A program made the translations under genes and the position numbers. Shown piece by piece: positions 13,692-23,867 of a stretch of DNA of 37,772 nucleotides (positions are counted from its first letter, which is position 1; the number at the start of each line of letters is the position of its first letter). Below the pieces are notes generated by a model. The model was not told the DNA's origin and ran no database searches. It saw nothing but the letters and a program-made list of their open reading frames with translations. This DNA is from Haplosporangium gracile (taxonomy: Eukaryota > Mortierellomycota > Mortierellomycetes > Mortierellales > Mortierellaceae), in the NCBI GenBank assembly GCA_015499985.1, contig JAAAUF010000356.1:1-37772 (forward strand), written 5' to 3'.

Positions 13692-15401
13692 TCAAAGAAG
13701 GGGAGAGAGAAGGGGAATGCCAGGTCCGATCAGATACCACATCTCGTCATCCTCATCACCCTCATTCAAATCTTCGTTGTACCTGTCCTGAAGGTCCTGT
13801 TCTTGTCCTTGCTCTGAGGTAATAGCTGAGGAGGAGGGACCGAAGATGTGTATGTGATGAATAGGCCAGCGAGCCGGTTTCTTACTGGTGGTTCTACAGC
13901 CCTGATTCCAGCATGACTGCGTTGCCGATACCTGCTGCCCCTGATCATCGCCTTCTTCCATCTGGAAGGGAGAAGGAATGGGAGAAGGGGTGGGGTAGTC
14001 TTGGTGAAAGACGAGGTGTTGTTGGGGAAACATGCCTGGAAAGATCTTTCCTACGGGGGCGCGCATAAGGAGGTGGGTTTTCGTCCTGTAGCGGAGGGGA
14101 TTTGATCCCAACGAGTTATTTCCGTGTTGTTGTGGGTATTGCTGCTCGCTGTAATCTGATTCATTGGTAGGGTGATGTTGGTCTGAAGGGTATGTTGGAA
14201 AGACTGTGTGGATCCCCATGAGGCTCTGGATGAGGAGTCTGTCCCATTTCTTTTCTTCCCTCGTCCTGCGGGCTTGTTCCTTCAATGATATCGGTACCGT
14301 TAATGGTAGCGTAGCAATATGGTTGCTGTACGTGGTGTTGGAGGGAACGGATGAGGAGGGGCTAGGGAGTCGAGGTTCGAGAGGTCCGATGCGGATCATG
14401 TATTGTTCTGATAAGGTTGTGAGGGTTGTCCCGAAGACGAGTGCTAGTGAGATATATCGTGGTCGTTGTTGTAGGGGCGGAAATGAGGTTCCTGAGGTTG
14501 GAGGCGTAGATGTGGTGGCGGAGGTGGGGGTTGTTGAGTGGCGGAGGTCGCAGTAGAGTTGATCGTAGACGGATTCCTCGAGGTCGACAAACATCCTCTC
14601 GCCTGTTTCTAGAAACTAAATTGTCCAAGTGTAAATAAGGGTCAAAAGTGTTAGTTTCAGACGTAAAAGCAGGGTGAATTAATTAGGTGATAGAATAGGC
14701 GAGTTGTGAAGAAGGGGTACCTCTCGGAGGGACTTTGTAGGGATGATAAAGTCGTTCTCCTCGTCGTCGTTGTCCTGTTCGTGATTCTGTGTGCCGAGGT
14801 GAGGGTCGTAGAAGCGGGAGTTTTCTTGTTGAGATTCCATTTCCTGACGCATGTTTTCCTGCATTAGCTATGTCGTGGGTTGGAATAGAGAAAGAGAGAG
14901 AGAGAGTTAGCGAGGTGTGAGGTGAAGTGGTAAGTTATAGGTGACAGATCGATCCTGTATTATGTTGTAGGCTAGTGTCAGCAGTTTTCTTACAAGAAAC
15001 TCCAAGTGCTCCCATGTGCTATCAAAAGAAGAACGAGAGACCAAAAAAAAAAAGGTTATGTTAGTTTTACTGAAAAACTATACTCAAGTCTTTGTTTGCT
15101 GCCTCCAGAAATGACATGTCAAAATCATATGACCCTCTTCGTCCTAGCTCTAAAACAATTGTTACCTGCTCATTTGTCCACGGAGATACATAAGTGTCTG
15201 CACCACTTTACGAACCATCCGGAGAGCGGTTTCTGCAGGGATTGGGCGTGGGAGCGTCATATCGACCAGCATTGAGGGGGTTTGTTCAATCGCTGCCTGA
15301 GGCTGCCCTGCAGGCTGAGTTGAAGCTGGTATGCCCTGGTAGCATATGTGATGGCCATACCACTCTGCTGTTGAAGTCGTGTCTGGCGATTCGTAGACCA
15401 T
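13692..15401 (-). CDS. p31comet/MAD2L1-binding-protein-like protein
   Basis: Four exons from high to low coordinates: 15166-15401, 14994-15018 (25 nt), 14721-14867 and 13692-14615. They total 1332 nt and 443 residues, with all junctions GT-AG and in phase. An in-frame TAA lies just upstream of the ATG at 15401, which supports that start. Matches to p31comet, the MAD2-like HORMA protein that helps TRIP13 dismantle the mitotic checkpoint complex, run in order: ALRMVRKVVQTLMYLRGQM followed by STWEHLEFLL; ERMFVDLEESVYDQL leading into RYISLALVFGTTLTTLSEQY; THLLMRAPV; and a C-terminal DEMWYLIGPGIPLL. The family's order of helix, central strand and C-terminal strand is kept. The protein is longer than the human one (274 residues) because of Thr/Ser/Pro-rich and acidic inserts. 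The identification rests on these short matches. Another HORMA protein is the alternative. Confidence 0.58.
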
Positions 15402-16314
15402 GTTTACGTTGGCTGATGTTGAAGGTGATTGACCCTTTTGTTTTTTTTTGAATTAACTTCCTTAGTAGTTTCGGTTCCGTTGTCTCTGCGTTCTTGAGTA
15501 ATGGGAATGAAGGAAGGGGCTGTGGAGAGAGGAGAAAGGCTAGTGGCAAAAATGTTTATTGGAACGAACAAAAAGGCGACCGTTGTAACGCGCGCCGAGA
15601 CAGTCACATTCAACTTTGTCCTCTCGCAAGTTGCAGCAAGGGAGACTGGGAGAAACGAGCATAAACCCTCATCAAGGCGCTATAATCTTGGTGGTGGTTC
15701 TTTTTTTTGTGCAATGGGCCTCTGCCAGCTGCTCCACTGGCTTCGGATATGCACATGGCTCCCCCCTCATATGTTTTGCATATGCGGTGTTTGGCAATAA
15801 TTGGTGGCAAAAATTTATTAAATATGAAATGAGTGACGTAACAGTTTTCGCCAAGGCTGCGCATCCAATTCCGTGGTGTCTGGTTACAACTACAAATAGA
15901 TCTCCTTTCACCTCAAGATGCTCGCCTTTGTTCTTCTTTGTCTTCTTTCCATCTGCTTCTCTCACTGACTGGATTGATTCTCTCTTTTCTGTGCATCATC
16001 AACACAACCACGACACTCCCTTATTCTTCTTGTTCAGACACACGGTTAAGAGACAGGAGAAAACTTGCTCAACTGATACACAGGATCAAGGAATCACAAA
16101 GAACATCAACCACTCACTTACCCACTCGACACTTCAGTCCTAAAGGATTTCTGATTGTCACACCGAGATTGAACCCTCGCCACCCAACTCTACAGTAAAA
16201 ACGCCTTCAGACGAGCCCGCACTAGGAGCAGACAAATAGACCTTCATTTTACCGCAAAGTTGATAACCCCCAGCAACAGCCCTTCTTTATCCCCTTTTAT
16301 CACAGCTTACTACC
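15402..16314. other. divergent promoter region between the p31comet-like gene and RPB2
   Basis: A 913-bp stretch that must hold promoters for both divergent genes. A CRE-like TGACGTAA is at 15834-15841, and the 150 bp before the RPB2 ATG are CA- and CT-rich. No coding region is supported. Confidence 0.55.
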
Positions 16315-19300
16315 ATGGATGAACAAGGTACACACTCGTTCTCGTTATGCTCTCAGGAGCCTGCCCTACTTTTTTGAGTATCGGCAACAGAATAATAAGT
16401 GTTCTCAATAAATCGAAAACATACACAACAACAACGTCTTCCACAAAATGTAGCGCAGATTTAACCCATCTCCCACTTTCGCTTTTTTTCTGTTTACACT
16501 CGACCCACCACATACGATCTTTACTTTTTATTTAGAATACTACATGGAGGAGGAGGATGATGAGCCAATCACCCAGGAGGATTGCTGGACAGTCATCTCT
16601 TCGTTCTTTGAGGACAAGGGTCTGGTCCGTCAGCAGTTAGACTCATTCGACGAGTTTATCCAGAACACGATGCAAGAGCTTGTTGACGAAAACTCGGATA
16701 TGATCCTTCAGACCACCAACCAGCACTCTGGCGCCGATGGTGATGTCACCGTATGTTTTTCATATCTGGTTTTGTGTTTGAAGGTTGTGGAGTTGGTTTT
16801 TGGGGGGTGATGACCAATCTAACATTTTGACAACAATATGTGCGTTGATGTTGAGTAGAGACGCTATGAGATCAACTTTGGACAGATCTACTTGTCGCGC
16901 CCCAGCATGACCGAGGCTGACGGTACCACCCAGCCCATGTACCCACACGAAGCCCGTCTCCGCAGTTTGACGTATGTCACACCACCTTCCTCTTTCTTGT
17001 GATCTATGTTTTCTATTGGCCTTACTCTGGCTCTCTAGTCTGATCGTTAACCTGACAAACTTTTGAACATATCTTACCCGTAATAGGTATGCTGCCCCTC
17101 TGTACGTTGATATGCGCAAGACGGTCAAGGTCGCAAACCCCCATCATGAAAAGAACAAGCACAAGACCAACCCCCACGACATGTTCATGGAGGAAGAAGA
17201 TACCGGCGATGGCGGTGACATGAAGAAAATCTTCATCGGTATGGTTCCTATCATGTTGAAGTCAACCTACTGTATGCTGACAGGATTGGATGACAGCGAG
17301 TTGCAAAAGATGAACGAGTGTCAGTACGATCAGGTATGGCTTCTCCTTGAATTTGTTAGCAAGCGCGTTGATTCTTGCGTCGAGCCTCTAATCATTAATA
17401 TCTAATAATAACGCAACCGCCTGTTCAAAATCAAAAATAGGGAGGATACTTTGTGATTAACGGATCGGAAAAGGTTTTGATTGCTCAGGAGCGCATGGCT
17501 ACAAACACAGTGTATGTGTTCAACAAACCCGCAGGAAACAAGTACTCTTACACTGCAGAGATCAGGAGTTCCATGGAGCGTGGATCCAAGAACGCTTCCC
17601 CAGTATTTGTCAAGCTCTTGTCGCGTTCTGCTGAGCGTGCCGGTACTGGACAGACCATTGAGGCAACTCTCCCTTACATCCGTGACGGTATTCCCGTCGT
17701 CGTTGTTTTCCGTGCTCTGGGTCTCGTCGCCGATCGTGATGTATTGGAGCACATCTGCTACGACCGTAACGACTACCAGATGTTAGAGATGTTGAAGCCC
17801 TGTATCGAGCAGGCTTTCGTTATCCAGGACAAGGAGGTCGCTTTGGATTACATCGGAAAGCGTGGAACGACTGTCGGAGTGACCAAGGAGAAGCGTACAA
17901 AATACGCCACCGAGATCTTGCAGAAGGAGTTCTTGCCTCACGTTGGAACTCAGTCTCATAACCAGACCCGCAAGGCCTATTTCTTTGGTTACATGATCCA
18001 TCGTCTGCTGTTGGCTGCTCTTGGTCGTCGTGACGTTGATGATCGTGATCATTACGGAAAGAAGCGTATGGATCTCGGCGGTCCTCTTCTTGGAGGACTC
18101 TTCAAGATGCTCTTCACCAAGCTCACCAAAGACGTCAGCAAGTACCTCCGCAAGGTAACATCCACTTTCTTGCTTTTGCTCATGCTTGAAATGCGTACTA
18201 CATGTAGCTTCACACCACAACGTTGCTCTAACCTGCGTATTCTCTAAATCTTCTTCGATAGTGTATTGACTCGAACAAGGACTTTGTGTTGTCAGTGGCG
18301 GTTAAATCGAACACGATCACGAACGGATTGAAGTACTCGCTGGCTACAGGAAACTGGGGAGAGCAGATGAAGGCCATGCAGTCGCGCGCCGGTGTCTCTC
18401 AGGTCTTGAACAGATACACTTTTGCTTCCACCTTGTCCCATTTGCGTCGTTGCAACACTCCTATTGGTCGTGACGGAAAGATCGCCAAGCCTCGTCAGCT
18501 TCATAACACTCATTGGGGAATGGTTTGCCCTGCCGAGACTCCTGAGGGGCAGGCTTGCGGTCTGGTCAAGAACTTGGCCTTGATGACTGCCATCTCTGTC
18601 GGATCGCCCTCTGCGCCCATTATCGAGTTCTTGGAGGAGTGGGGTATGGAGAACTTGGAGGAGTTGACCGCTAATAACATCTCAGAGGCCACCAAGGTCT
18701 TTGTCAACGGAGTCTGGGCTGGTGTTCACAGAGACCCTAGCAGTTTGGTTAACACCTTGAAGCGCTTGAGACGTAACTTGGACATCAACCCTGAGGTCTC
18801 GATCGTCAAGGACATTAGGGAGAAGGAGCTCAGGATGTACACCGATGCCGGTCGTTGCTTGCGTCCTCTATTCATTATCGAGGACCAGAAGCTCTTGCTC
18901 AAAAAGGCTCACGTCGACGAGCTCGCCAAGCCCATGTACATTGACGAGGAAGGCAAGACCGTCGTAAGTTTCTACATTTGAATTTTTTTTGTTTTTGTTC
19001 AATGTTGACGTTCCATTGTGGATGAACTGAGAAACGGTATTAACAAGGCCTCTTTCGTTGGTTGTAATAATAGGAACCATGGAACTGGAATGATTTGTTG
19101 GCGAATGGAATTGTGGAGTTTGTGGATGCCGAGGAGGAGGAGACGATTTTGATTTGCATGACACCTGAGGACCTGTACGAGTCGAAGCAGCCCGCGCATG
19201 AGCCTCATCAACCCAGAGACGCCTCAGGACGTGTCAAGGGAGCATCCTCGGCAGCACTTCATACATGGACGCATTGCGAGATTCATCCATCTATGATTCT

Positions 19301-20729
19301 CGGTATTTGCGCCAGTATCGTTCCCTTCCCCGATCACAACCAGTCGCCTCGTAACACCTACCAGTCTGCTATGGGTAAGCAGGCCATGGGTATCTACGTC
19401 ACCAACTACCAGGTCCGTATGGACACGCTCGCCAACATTCTGTACTACCCTCAAAAACCCCTTGCCACTACTCGTTCGATGGAGTATCTACGCTTCCGTG
19501 AGCTGCCTGCTGGACAGAATGCCGTTGTCGCCATTCTCTGCTACTCTGGATACAACCAAGAAGATTCCGTCATTATGAATCAATCGTCGATCGATCGTGG
19601 TCTGTTCCGTAGTTTGTACTTCCGTACGTACATGGATCAGGAAAAGAGGATTGGTATGACGACCATGGAGGAGTTTGAGAAGCCCACACGCGAGCACGTC
19701 CTGCGCCTGCGCCACGGAACATATGAGAAGCTGGATGATGATGGTCTGATTGCCCCCGGTACCCGTGTCTCTGGAGACGATATCATTATCGGCAAGACCA
19801 AGCCGATTCCCGAGGACTCGACAGAGATGGGACAGAGGACGGGATCGCACACTAAGCTGGATGCGTCGACGCCGTTGAAGTCGACTGAGACTGGTATTGT
19901 GGACCAAGTGATGTTAACGACTAACCATGAGGGAGTCAAGTTCGTCAAGGTCCGTGTCCGCTCGACACGTGTGCCTCAGATGGGAGACAAGTTTGCTTCT
20001 CGCCACGGACAGAAGGGAACCATTGGTATCACGTACCGTCAGGAGGACATGCCTTTCACCTGCGAGGGTATTACGCCCGATATTATTATCAATCCTCACG
20101 CCATTCCATCTCGTATGACCATTGGACATTTGGTCGAGTGTCTGTTGTCCAAGGTGTCGACGTTGGAAGGAAGCGAGGGAGATGCTACGCCGTTCACAGA
20201 TGTCACAGTCGAGGCTATTTCGGAGGCGTTGAAGAAGCATAACTACCAGCAGCGTGGATTTGAGGTCATGTATCACGGACACACGGGCCGCAAGCTGACA
20301 GCGCAGGTGTTCTTGGGCCCGACCTACTACCAGCGTCTGAAGCATATGGTGGACGACAAGATTCACTCACGTGCACGTGGACCGGTTCAGATCTTGACGC
20401 GCCAGCCAGTCGAGGGAAGGAGTCGTGACGGAGGTCTTCGTTTCGGAGAGATGGAGCGTGATTGTATGATTTCTCACGGAGTAGCTCAGTTCTTGAAGGA
20501 GCGCCTGTTTGATGCTTCGGATGCGTACCGGGTGCACGTGTGCGATTTGTGTGGTCTGATGGCGATTGCGTCGTTGTCGAAGAACAGCTTTGAGTGTCGG
20601 TCGTGCAAGAACACAACACAGATCTCACAGATCCATATCCCATACTCGATGAAGTTGCTCGTCCAGGAGTTGATGGCCATGTCGATCGCGCCCCGCCTCT
20701 TCACCGTCAACTCTGACAACCGCATGTAA
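16315..20729 (+). CDS. RPB2: DNA-directed RNA polymerase II second-largest subunit RPB2
   Basis: Seven exons: 16315-16327, 16536-16750, 16859-16971, 17087-17333, 17441-18154, 18262-18963 and 19074-20729. They total 3660 nt and 1219 residues, against 1224 in yeast. The first exon carries only MDEQ plus one base. Landmarks run in order: the N-terminal acidic segment with [17 protein letters not shown]; the lobe and fork with [19 protein letters not shown]; the hybrid-binding region with [19 protein letters not shown]; the strongly conserved [18 protein letters not shown]; the clamp with [20 protein letters not shown]; and the anchor with the zinc ribbon Cys1158, Cys1161, Cys1176 and Cys1179. 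These fit the yeast numbering after a small offset. The subunit forms part of the active centre and the RNA-DNA hybrid channel. No defects are seen. RPB2 is a standard fungal phylogenetic marker, so it can place the organism. Confidence 0.98.
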
Positions 20730-20893
20730 CCTTTAGTCGTGCTTGGATCTGGGCTTTCTTTTTCTTGCGTAGCATGCGTCTCTTTTCTGTTTTTACACGC
20801 ACACTCTTGTACCATTCATCTTTTTATCTCTCTTTTTTTTTCAAACAAACAAACAAACAAACAACAACTACATTTGCTATTGCGAACTGAAAA

Positions 20894-20899
20894 AATAAA
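20894..20899 (+). terminator. AATAAA polyadenylation-type signal downstream of RPB2
   Basis: AATAAA sits about 165 bp after the RPB2 stop codon in an A-rich stretch. It is the nearest canonical signal. Actual use is not shown by sequence alone. Confidence 0.4.
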
Positions 20900-21084
20900 C
20901 TAAGAAAAAAAATGCCGTATGCTTGGAAATAAGGAACTAAAGGATGTCGAGGTAAGTGGAAATAAGGATTTTCTTTATTGGGATAGATATAGAATTACCG
21001 CGACGATCGTCTTTGGGCGGGAATGGTTTGAGGCGGTGTTCCTGCCTTGTCGGGTCCCAGGTCTTTGATTTTTCATTTTTTTTT

Positions 21085-21092
21085 TGACGTCA
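21085..21092 (+). promoter_or_regulatory. CRE/ATF site TGACGTCA upstream of the peroxiredoxin gene
   Basis: A perfect palindromic TGACGTCA lies about 185 bp upstream of the peroxiredoxin ATG. It is the binding site of ATF/CREB bZIP factors, including fungal Atf1-type stress regulators. A role in oxidative-stress induction fits but is inference. Confidence 0.5.
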
Positions 21093-21173
21093 CTAGCCTC
21101 TTCTCGTGGAGGAGTTTAAACGAGGAATTTATCTTCTGGCGATCGCAAATGTTAACGAATGTTTGTTTGTTGT

Positions 21174-21178
21174 CCAAT
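21174..21178 (+). promoter_or_regulatory. CCAAT box upstream of the peroxiredoxin gene
   Basis: CCAAT followed directly by an AT-rich AATAAATAGG stretch, about 100 bp before the ATG. In fungi CCAAT is bound by the HAP complex, which has redox-linked roles. Function here is inference. Confidence 0.4.
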
Positions 21179-21276
21179 AAATAGGCGGATCAAGGTGCTT
21201 CTTTTTTCTTCTTTTTCTTTCTTCCCTCCTCACTTTATTCCTTCACCTTCACACTCATACACACACATACATCAAA

Positions 21277-22542
21277 ATGGTTGCCTCTGTTGGAAAGATT
21301 GCCCCCGCCTTCAAGGCCACTGCTGTCATCGATGGCGAGTTCAAGGAGGTCACCCTCGAGCAGTACAAGGGCCAATACGTCGTCCTCTTCTTCTACCCCT
21401 TGGACTTCACGTAAGTCTTCAATTTCTTGTCTGTTGTTGCTGCTTCGCAGTTGATCCTTGTTATTACACCGTAGCAGAGGCACGCGCATACAGGAAGATC
21501 CTCCTTCCCCCCTTTTCTACTCCTGTCTACTACTTTCTGGATCCCCTTTCCTCCTTTACGACAAATTACGATAACAAGCAACACTCTTCTACTGTACAGC
21601 GCGCACATACACCACTTCCTTCATCCTGCGCACCAACCCCTCGTTCATTGTTCTTAGTTTCGTTTTATTTTTTGTTTATGAGTGTGCTTGTCCAGCTGGC
21701 AGTGGAATGTTGCTGGCGCTGCGCAGATGCTTTTTATGGCGATCTATGAGCACTTGCCATCAAATCAACGCACAGCAACTACCTCTTCCTCGCCTTCTCT
21801 CTTGCTCTTCCCCTCTTGTTCATACTATCAACAACCACAACTAACACTCTCTTTCTTCTATACGAATACCCATTGACAACAGTTTCGTCTGCCCCACTGA
21901 GATCATTGCCTTCTCCGAGGCCATCGAGCGCTTCTCGGGCCTTAAGACCGCCGTCCTCGCCTGCTCCTGCGACTCTGAATTCTCTCACCTCGCCTGGGTC
22001 AACACTCCTCGTGCTCAGGGTGGTTTGGGAGAGATGAAGATCCCCATCATTGCTGACTTCACCAAGAAGATTGCTACCGATTATGGTGTCCTCAAGGAGG
22101 ATGAGGGTGTTGCTTACCGTGGTCTGTTCATCATTGACCCCAAGCAGGTTGTTCGTCAGATCACTATCAACGATTTGCCTGTTGGACGTAACGTCGATGA
22201 GGTTGTTCGTTTGGTTGAGGCTTTCCAGTTCACTGATGAGGTATGTTACTTTTCTTTGTGTTTGTGTTGTTACTTTTTTGTGGCCATGTTTGTTGTGTTT
22301 GTTTTGATGTGCGGTGTGGTTGTGAGCCCTGGGCGGAGCAACTCGTAAGCGAGTGCCNNNNNNNNNNAAAACAAAGGACATTGAACAACCTTTTCATTTT
22401 TCTAACGCCTTTTTTTCTATCTCCTTTTCCCTTGTGAATAAAATAGTACGGTGAGGTCTGCCCCATCGGATGGCAGAAGGGCCAGTCGACTATCAAGCCT
22501 GATGTCGCTGGATCCAAGGAGTTCTTTGCCTCCTCTGCTTAA
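21277..22542 (+). CDS. TSA1: typical 2-Cys peroxiredoxin (Tsa1/Prx1 type)
   Basis: Three exons: 21277-21410, 21883-22240 and 22447-22542, giving 588 nt and 195 residues, the usual length. The peroxidatic cysteine is Cys48 in FYPLDFTFVCPTE, the same number as in yeast Tsa1. The resolving cysteine is Cys169 in [10 protein letters not shown]. The protein reduces peroxides in the cytosol with thioredoxin. The GGLG motif of hyperoxidation-sensitive eukaryotic enzymes is present in [14 protein letters not shown]. The C-terminal YF partner motif appears as FF in [10 protein letters not shown]. Intron 1 is 472 bp. Intron 2 contains a run of ten N (22358-22367), but both of its splice sites are visible and the coding phase is kept. 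A CRE site and a CCAAT box lie upstream. Confidence 0.96.
22358..22367. other. assembly gap (10 N)
   Basis: Ten undetermined bases in intron 2 of the peroxiredoxin gene, just after a GC-rich stretch with partial self-complementarity (CACTCGC-like arms around GTAAG). The true gap size is unknown, and it could mark a scaffold join. Confidence 0.95.
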
Positions 22543-23867
22543 ATCTCTTTGTCGTCGTAATCACCATCATGGCTGCGAGGATAGCATGCAAACAAACACA
22601 CAAACAAACCACTGTCATATAGCATTTTCGAATCACCCTTTTTCACTTTTTGATTGCATACACACGATAAACAGCATTCAAGAATACTACTGTACTGTTT
22701 CTGCGCAATGGTTGTGGGATGAGAAGGGGGGGAGGGACGAAGAGGGACAAGTGAAGGGAATGACTGAAGGTACTAGAAGCAGGTTCAATTGACAGCGAGT
22801 AGCGAGTACGAAGAAAAGGGCTATCTTTTTCCCCTCTCTTTGTCCTTTCCTTACCCTCCTCCGTTCGTTTGCTTTCCCTCATGTGTTTCTTTGTGACGAC
22901 GGCAAAAAAAAGATGACGGACCCTGAAAAAAATATTTCTCTCTCGACTGGAGAGAAAAAAAAAGTTGACTAACGGCTCAAATCCAAAATAGGTTCATCCG
23001 TCTCACCCGCCCTGGGAACATATTGTCCTGGGCTGGGTCGAAGGGGAAAGACGGGAGGAGGGAGGGAGACGGAGGAAGTACAGTACTTCTAGTGAATGTA
23101 AAGTGGAAAGAAAGGAGTGAAGGAAGGCGGGAAGGGAATGGTGGTGGGTTCCACGAAAAAAAAGGAGGTAAACGTGGAAGGGAGCGAGAGAGGGTGATAT
23201 CACACGCTGCTCTTACACACAAACAAAGGGCACATAGACAGCGCACTTGGAGGGGGTGCAGATACGCATGAGAAGGAAAAATCAGCACAAGGCGCGGGAA
23301 AGAAGGAGAACAAATGCCGGTTTGGGGTTTGCGTGATGATTACGCCTATCGGTTCTTGTAGTTGTTATTGTTGTGTCCCTAAAAAGGATCTGATAAGAAA
23401 AGTGAAGAGATAAGGAACAAGTCCAAGCACCGACTAGTAGGAGAAAGGGCCGTTGCGTCTGTTCGGGTATGCTTGCATTAGGTAACCTTCCTTCCTTTTC
23501 TTTTCCTCTTACGCTCTCGCGCCCAATTCTCCAGGGGGGGGGGGGGGGGGGTGGATATTGGGCGAAGTAGTAGCAGTGTCGCTGCGCAATTCAAAGAAAA
23601 AGAGGAAGTGTAAGGAATGTGCGCACTTTTTTTATTGGTTCCCTCGACAACTTCTCTGCAGTTCTACTCCTCTCTTCTCCTTCACCTCTCTCTCTCTCTT
23701 TACTCTGTTACGTCCTTCGTGATCATCATTCCTGTCACCTACAGCAATAAATAAAAAAAATAATGTCTATATTGATGTCAAATTTTGTGATCGCCCTTCT
23801 ATTCATTCACTATGCAAACAGCTGAGGCTGAGGCTGTGGTTGTGGCCGAAGCAGCATACAGACTAGG
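22543..23867. other. non-coding spacer before the monooxygenase relics
   Basis: A 1.3-kb stretch without a supportable gene. It is purine-rich around 22720-23190, contains a run of 18 G, and ends with GAGGCT/GTGGTT-type short repeats near 23822-23848, next to the 3' end of the first monooxygenase relic. Confidence 0.55.
23534..23551. repeat. G18 homopolymer
   Basis: Eighteen consecutive G residues. Such a run can form a G-quadruplex and is error-prone in sequencing, so its length is unreliable. Confidence 0.85.

Larger units (their letters stand above)
20730..21276. other. RPB2 3' flank and peroxiredoxin promoter
   Basis: A 547-bp spacer between genes on the plus strand. It has a CAAA tetranucleotide run near 20842-20866, a polyadenylation-type signal, and the regulatory sites of the peroxiredoxin gene listed separately. 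No gene is seen. Confidence 0.6.

Noticed and set aside
19914..20366. 150-codon open frame on the minus strand
   Set aside because: It is antisense to the highly conserved last exon of RPB2, so it is a shadow of codon bias.
22321..22367. tRNA or other structured RNA next to the N gap
   Set aside because: The GC-rich stretch has short complementary arms, but there is no full cloverleaf and no A- and B-box pair. It is also truncated by the gap.
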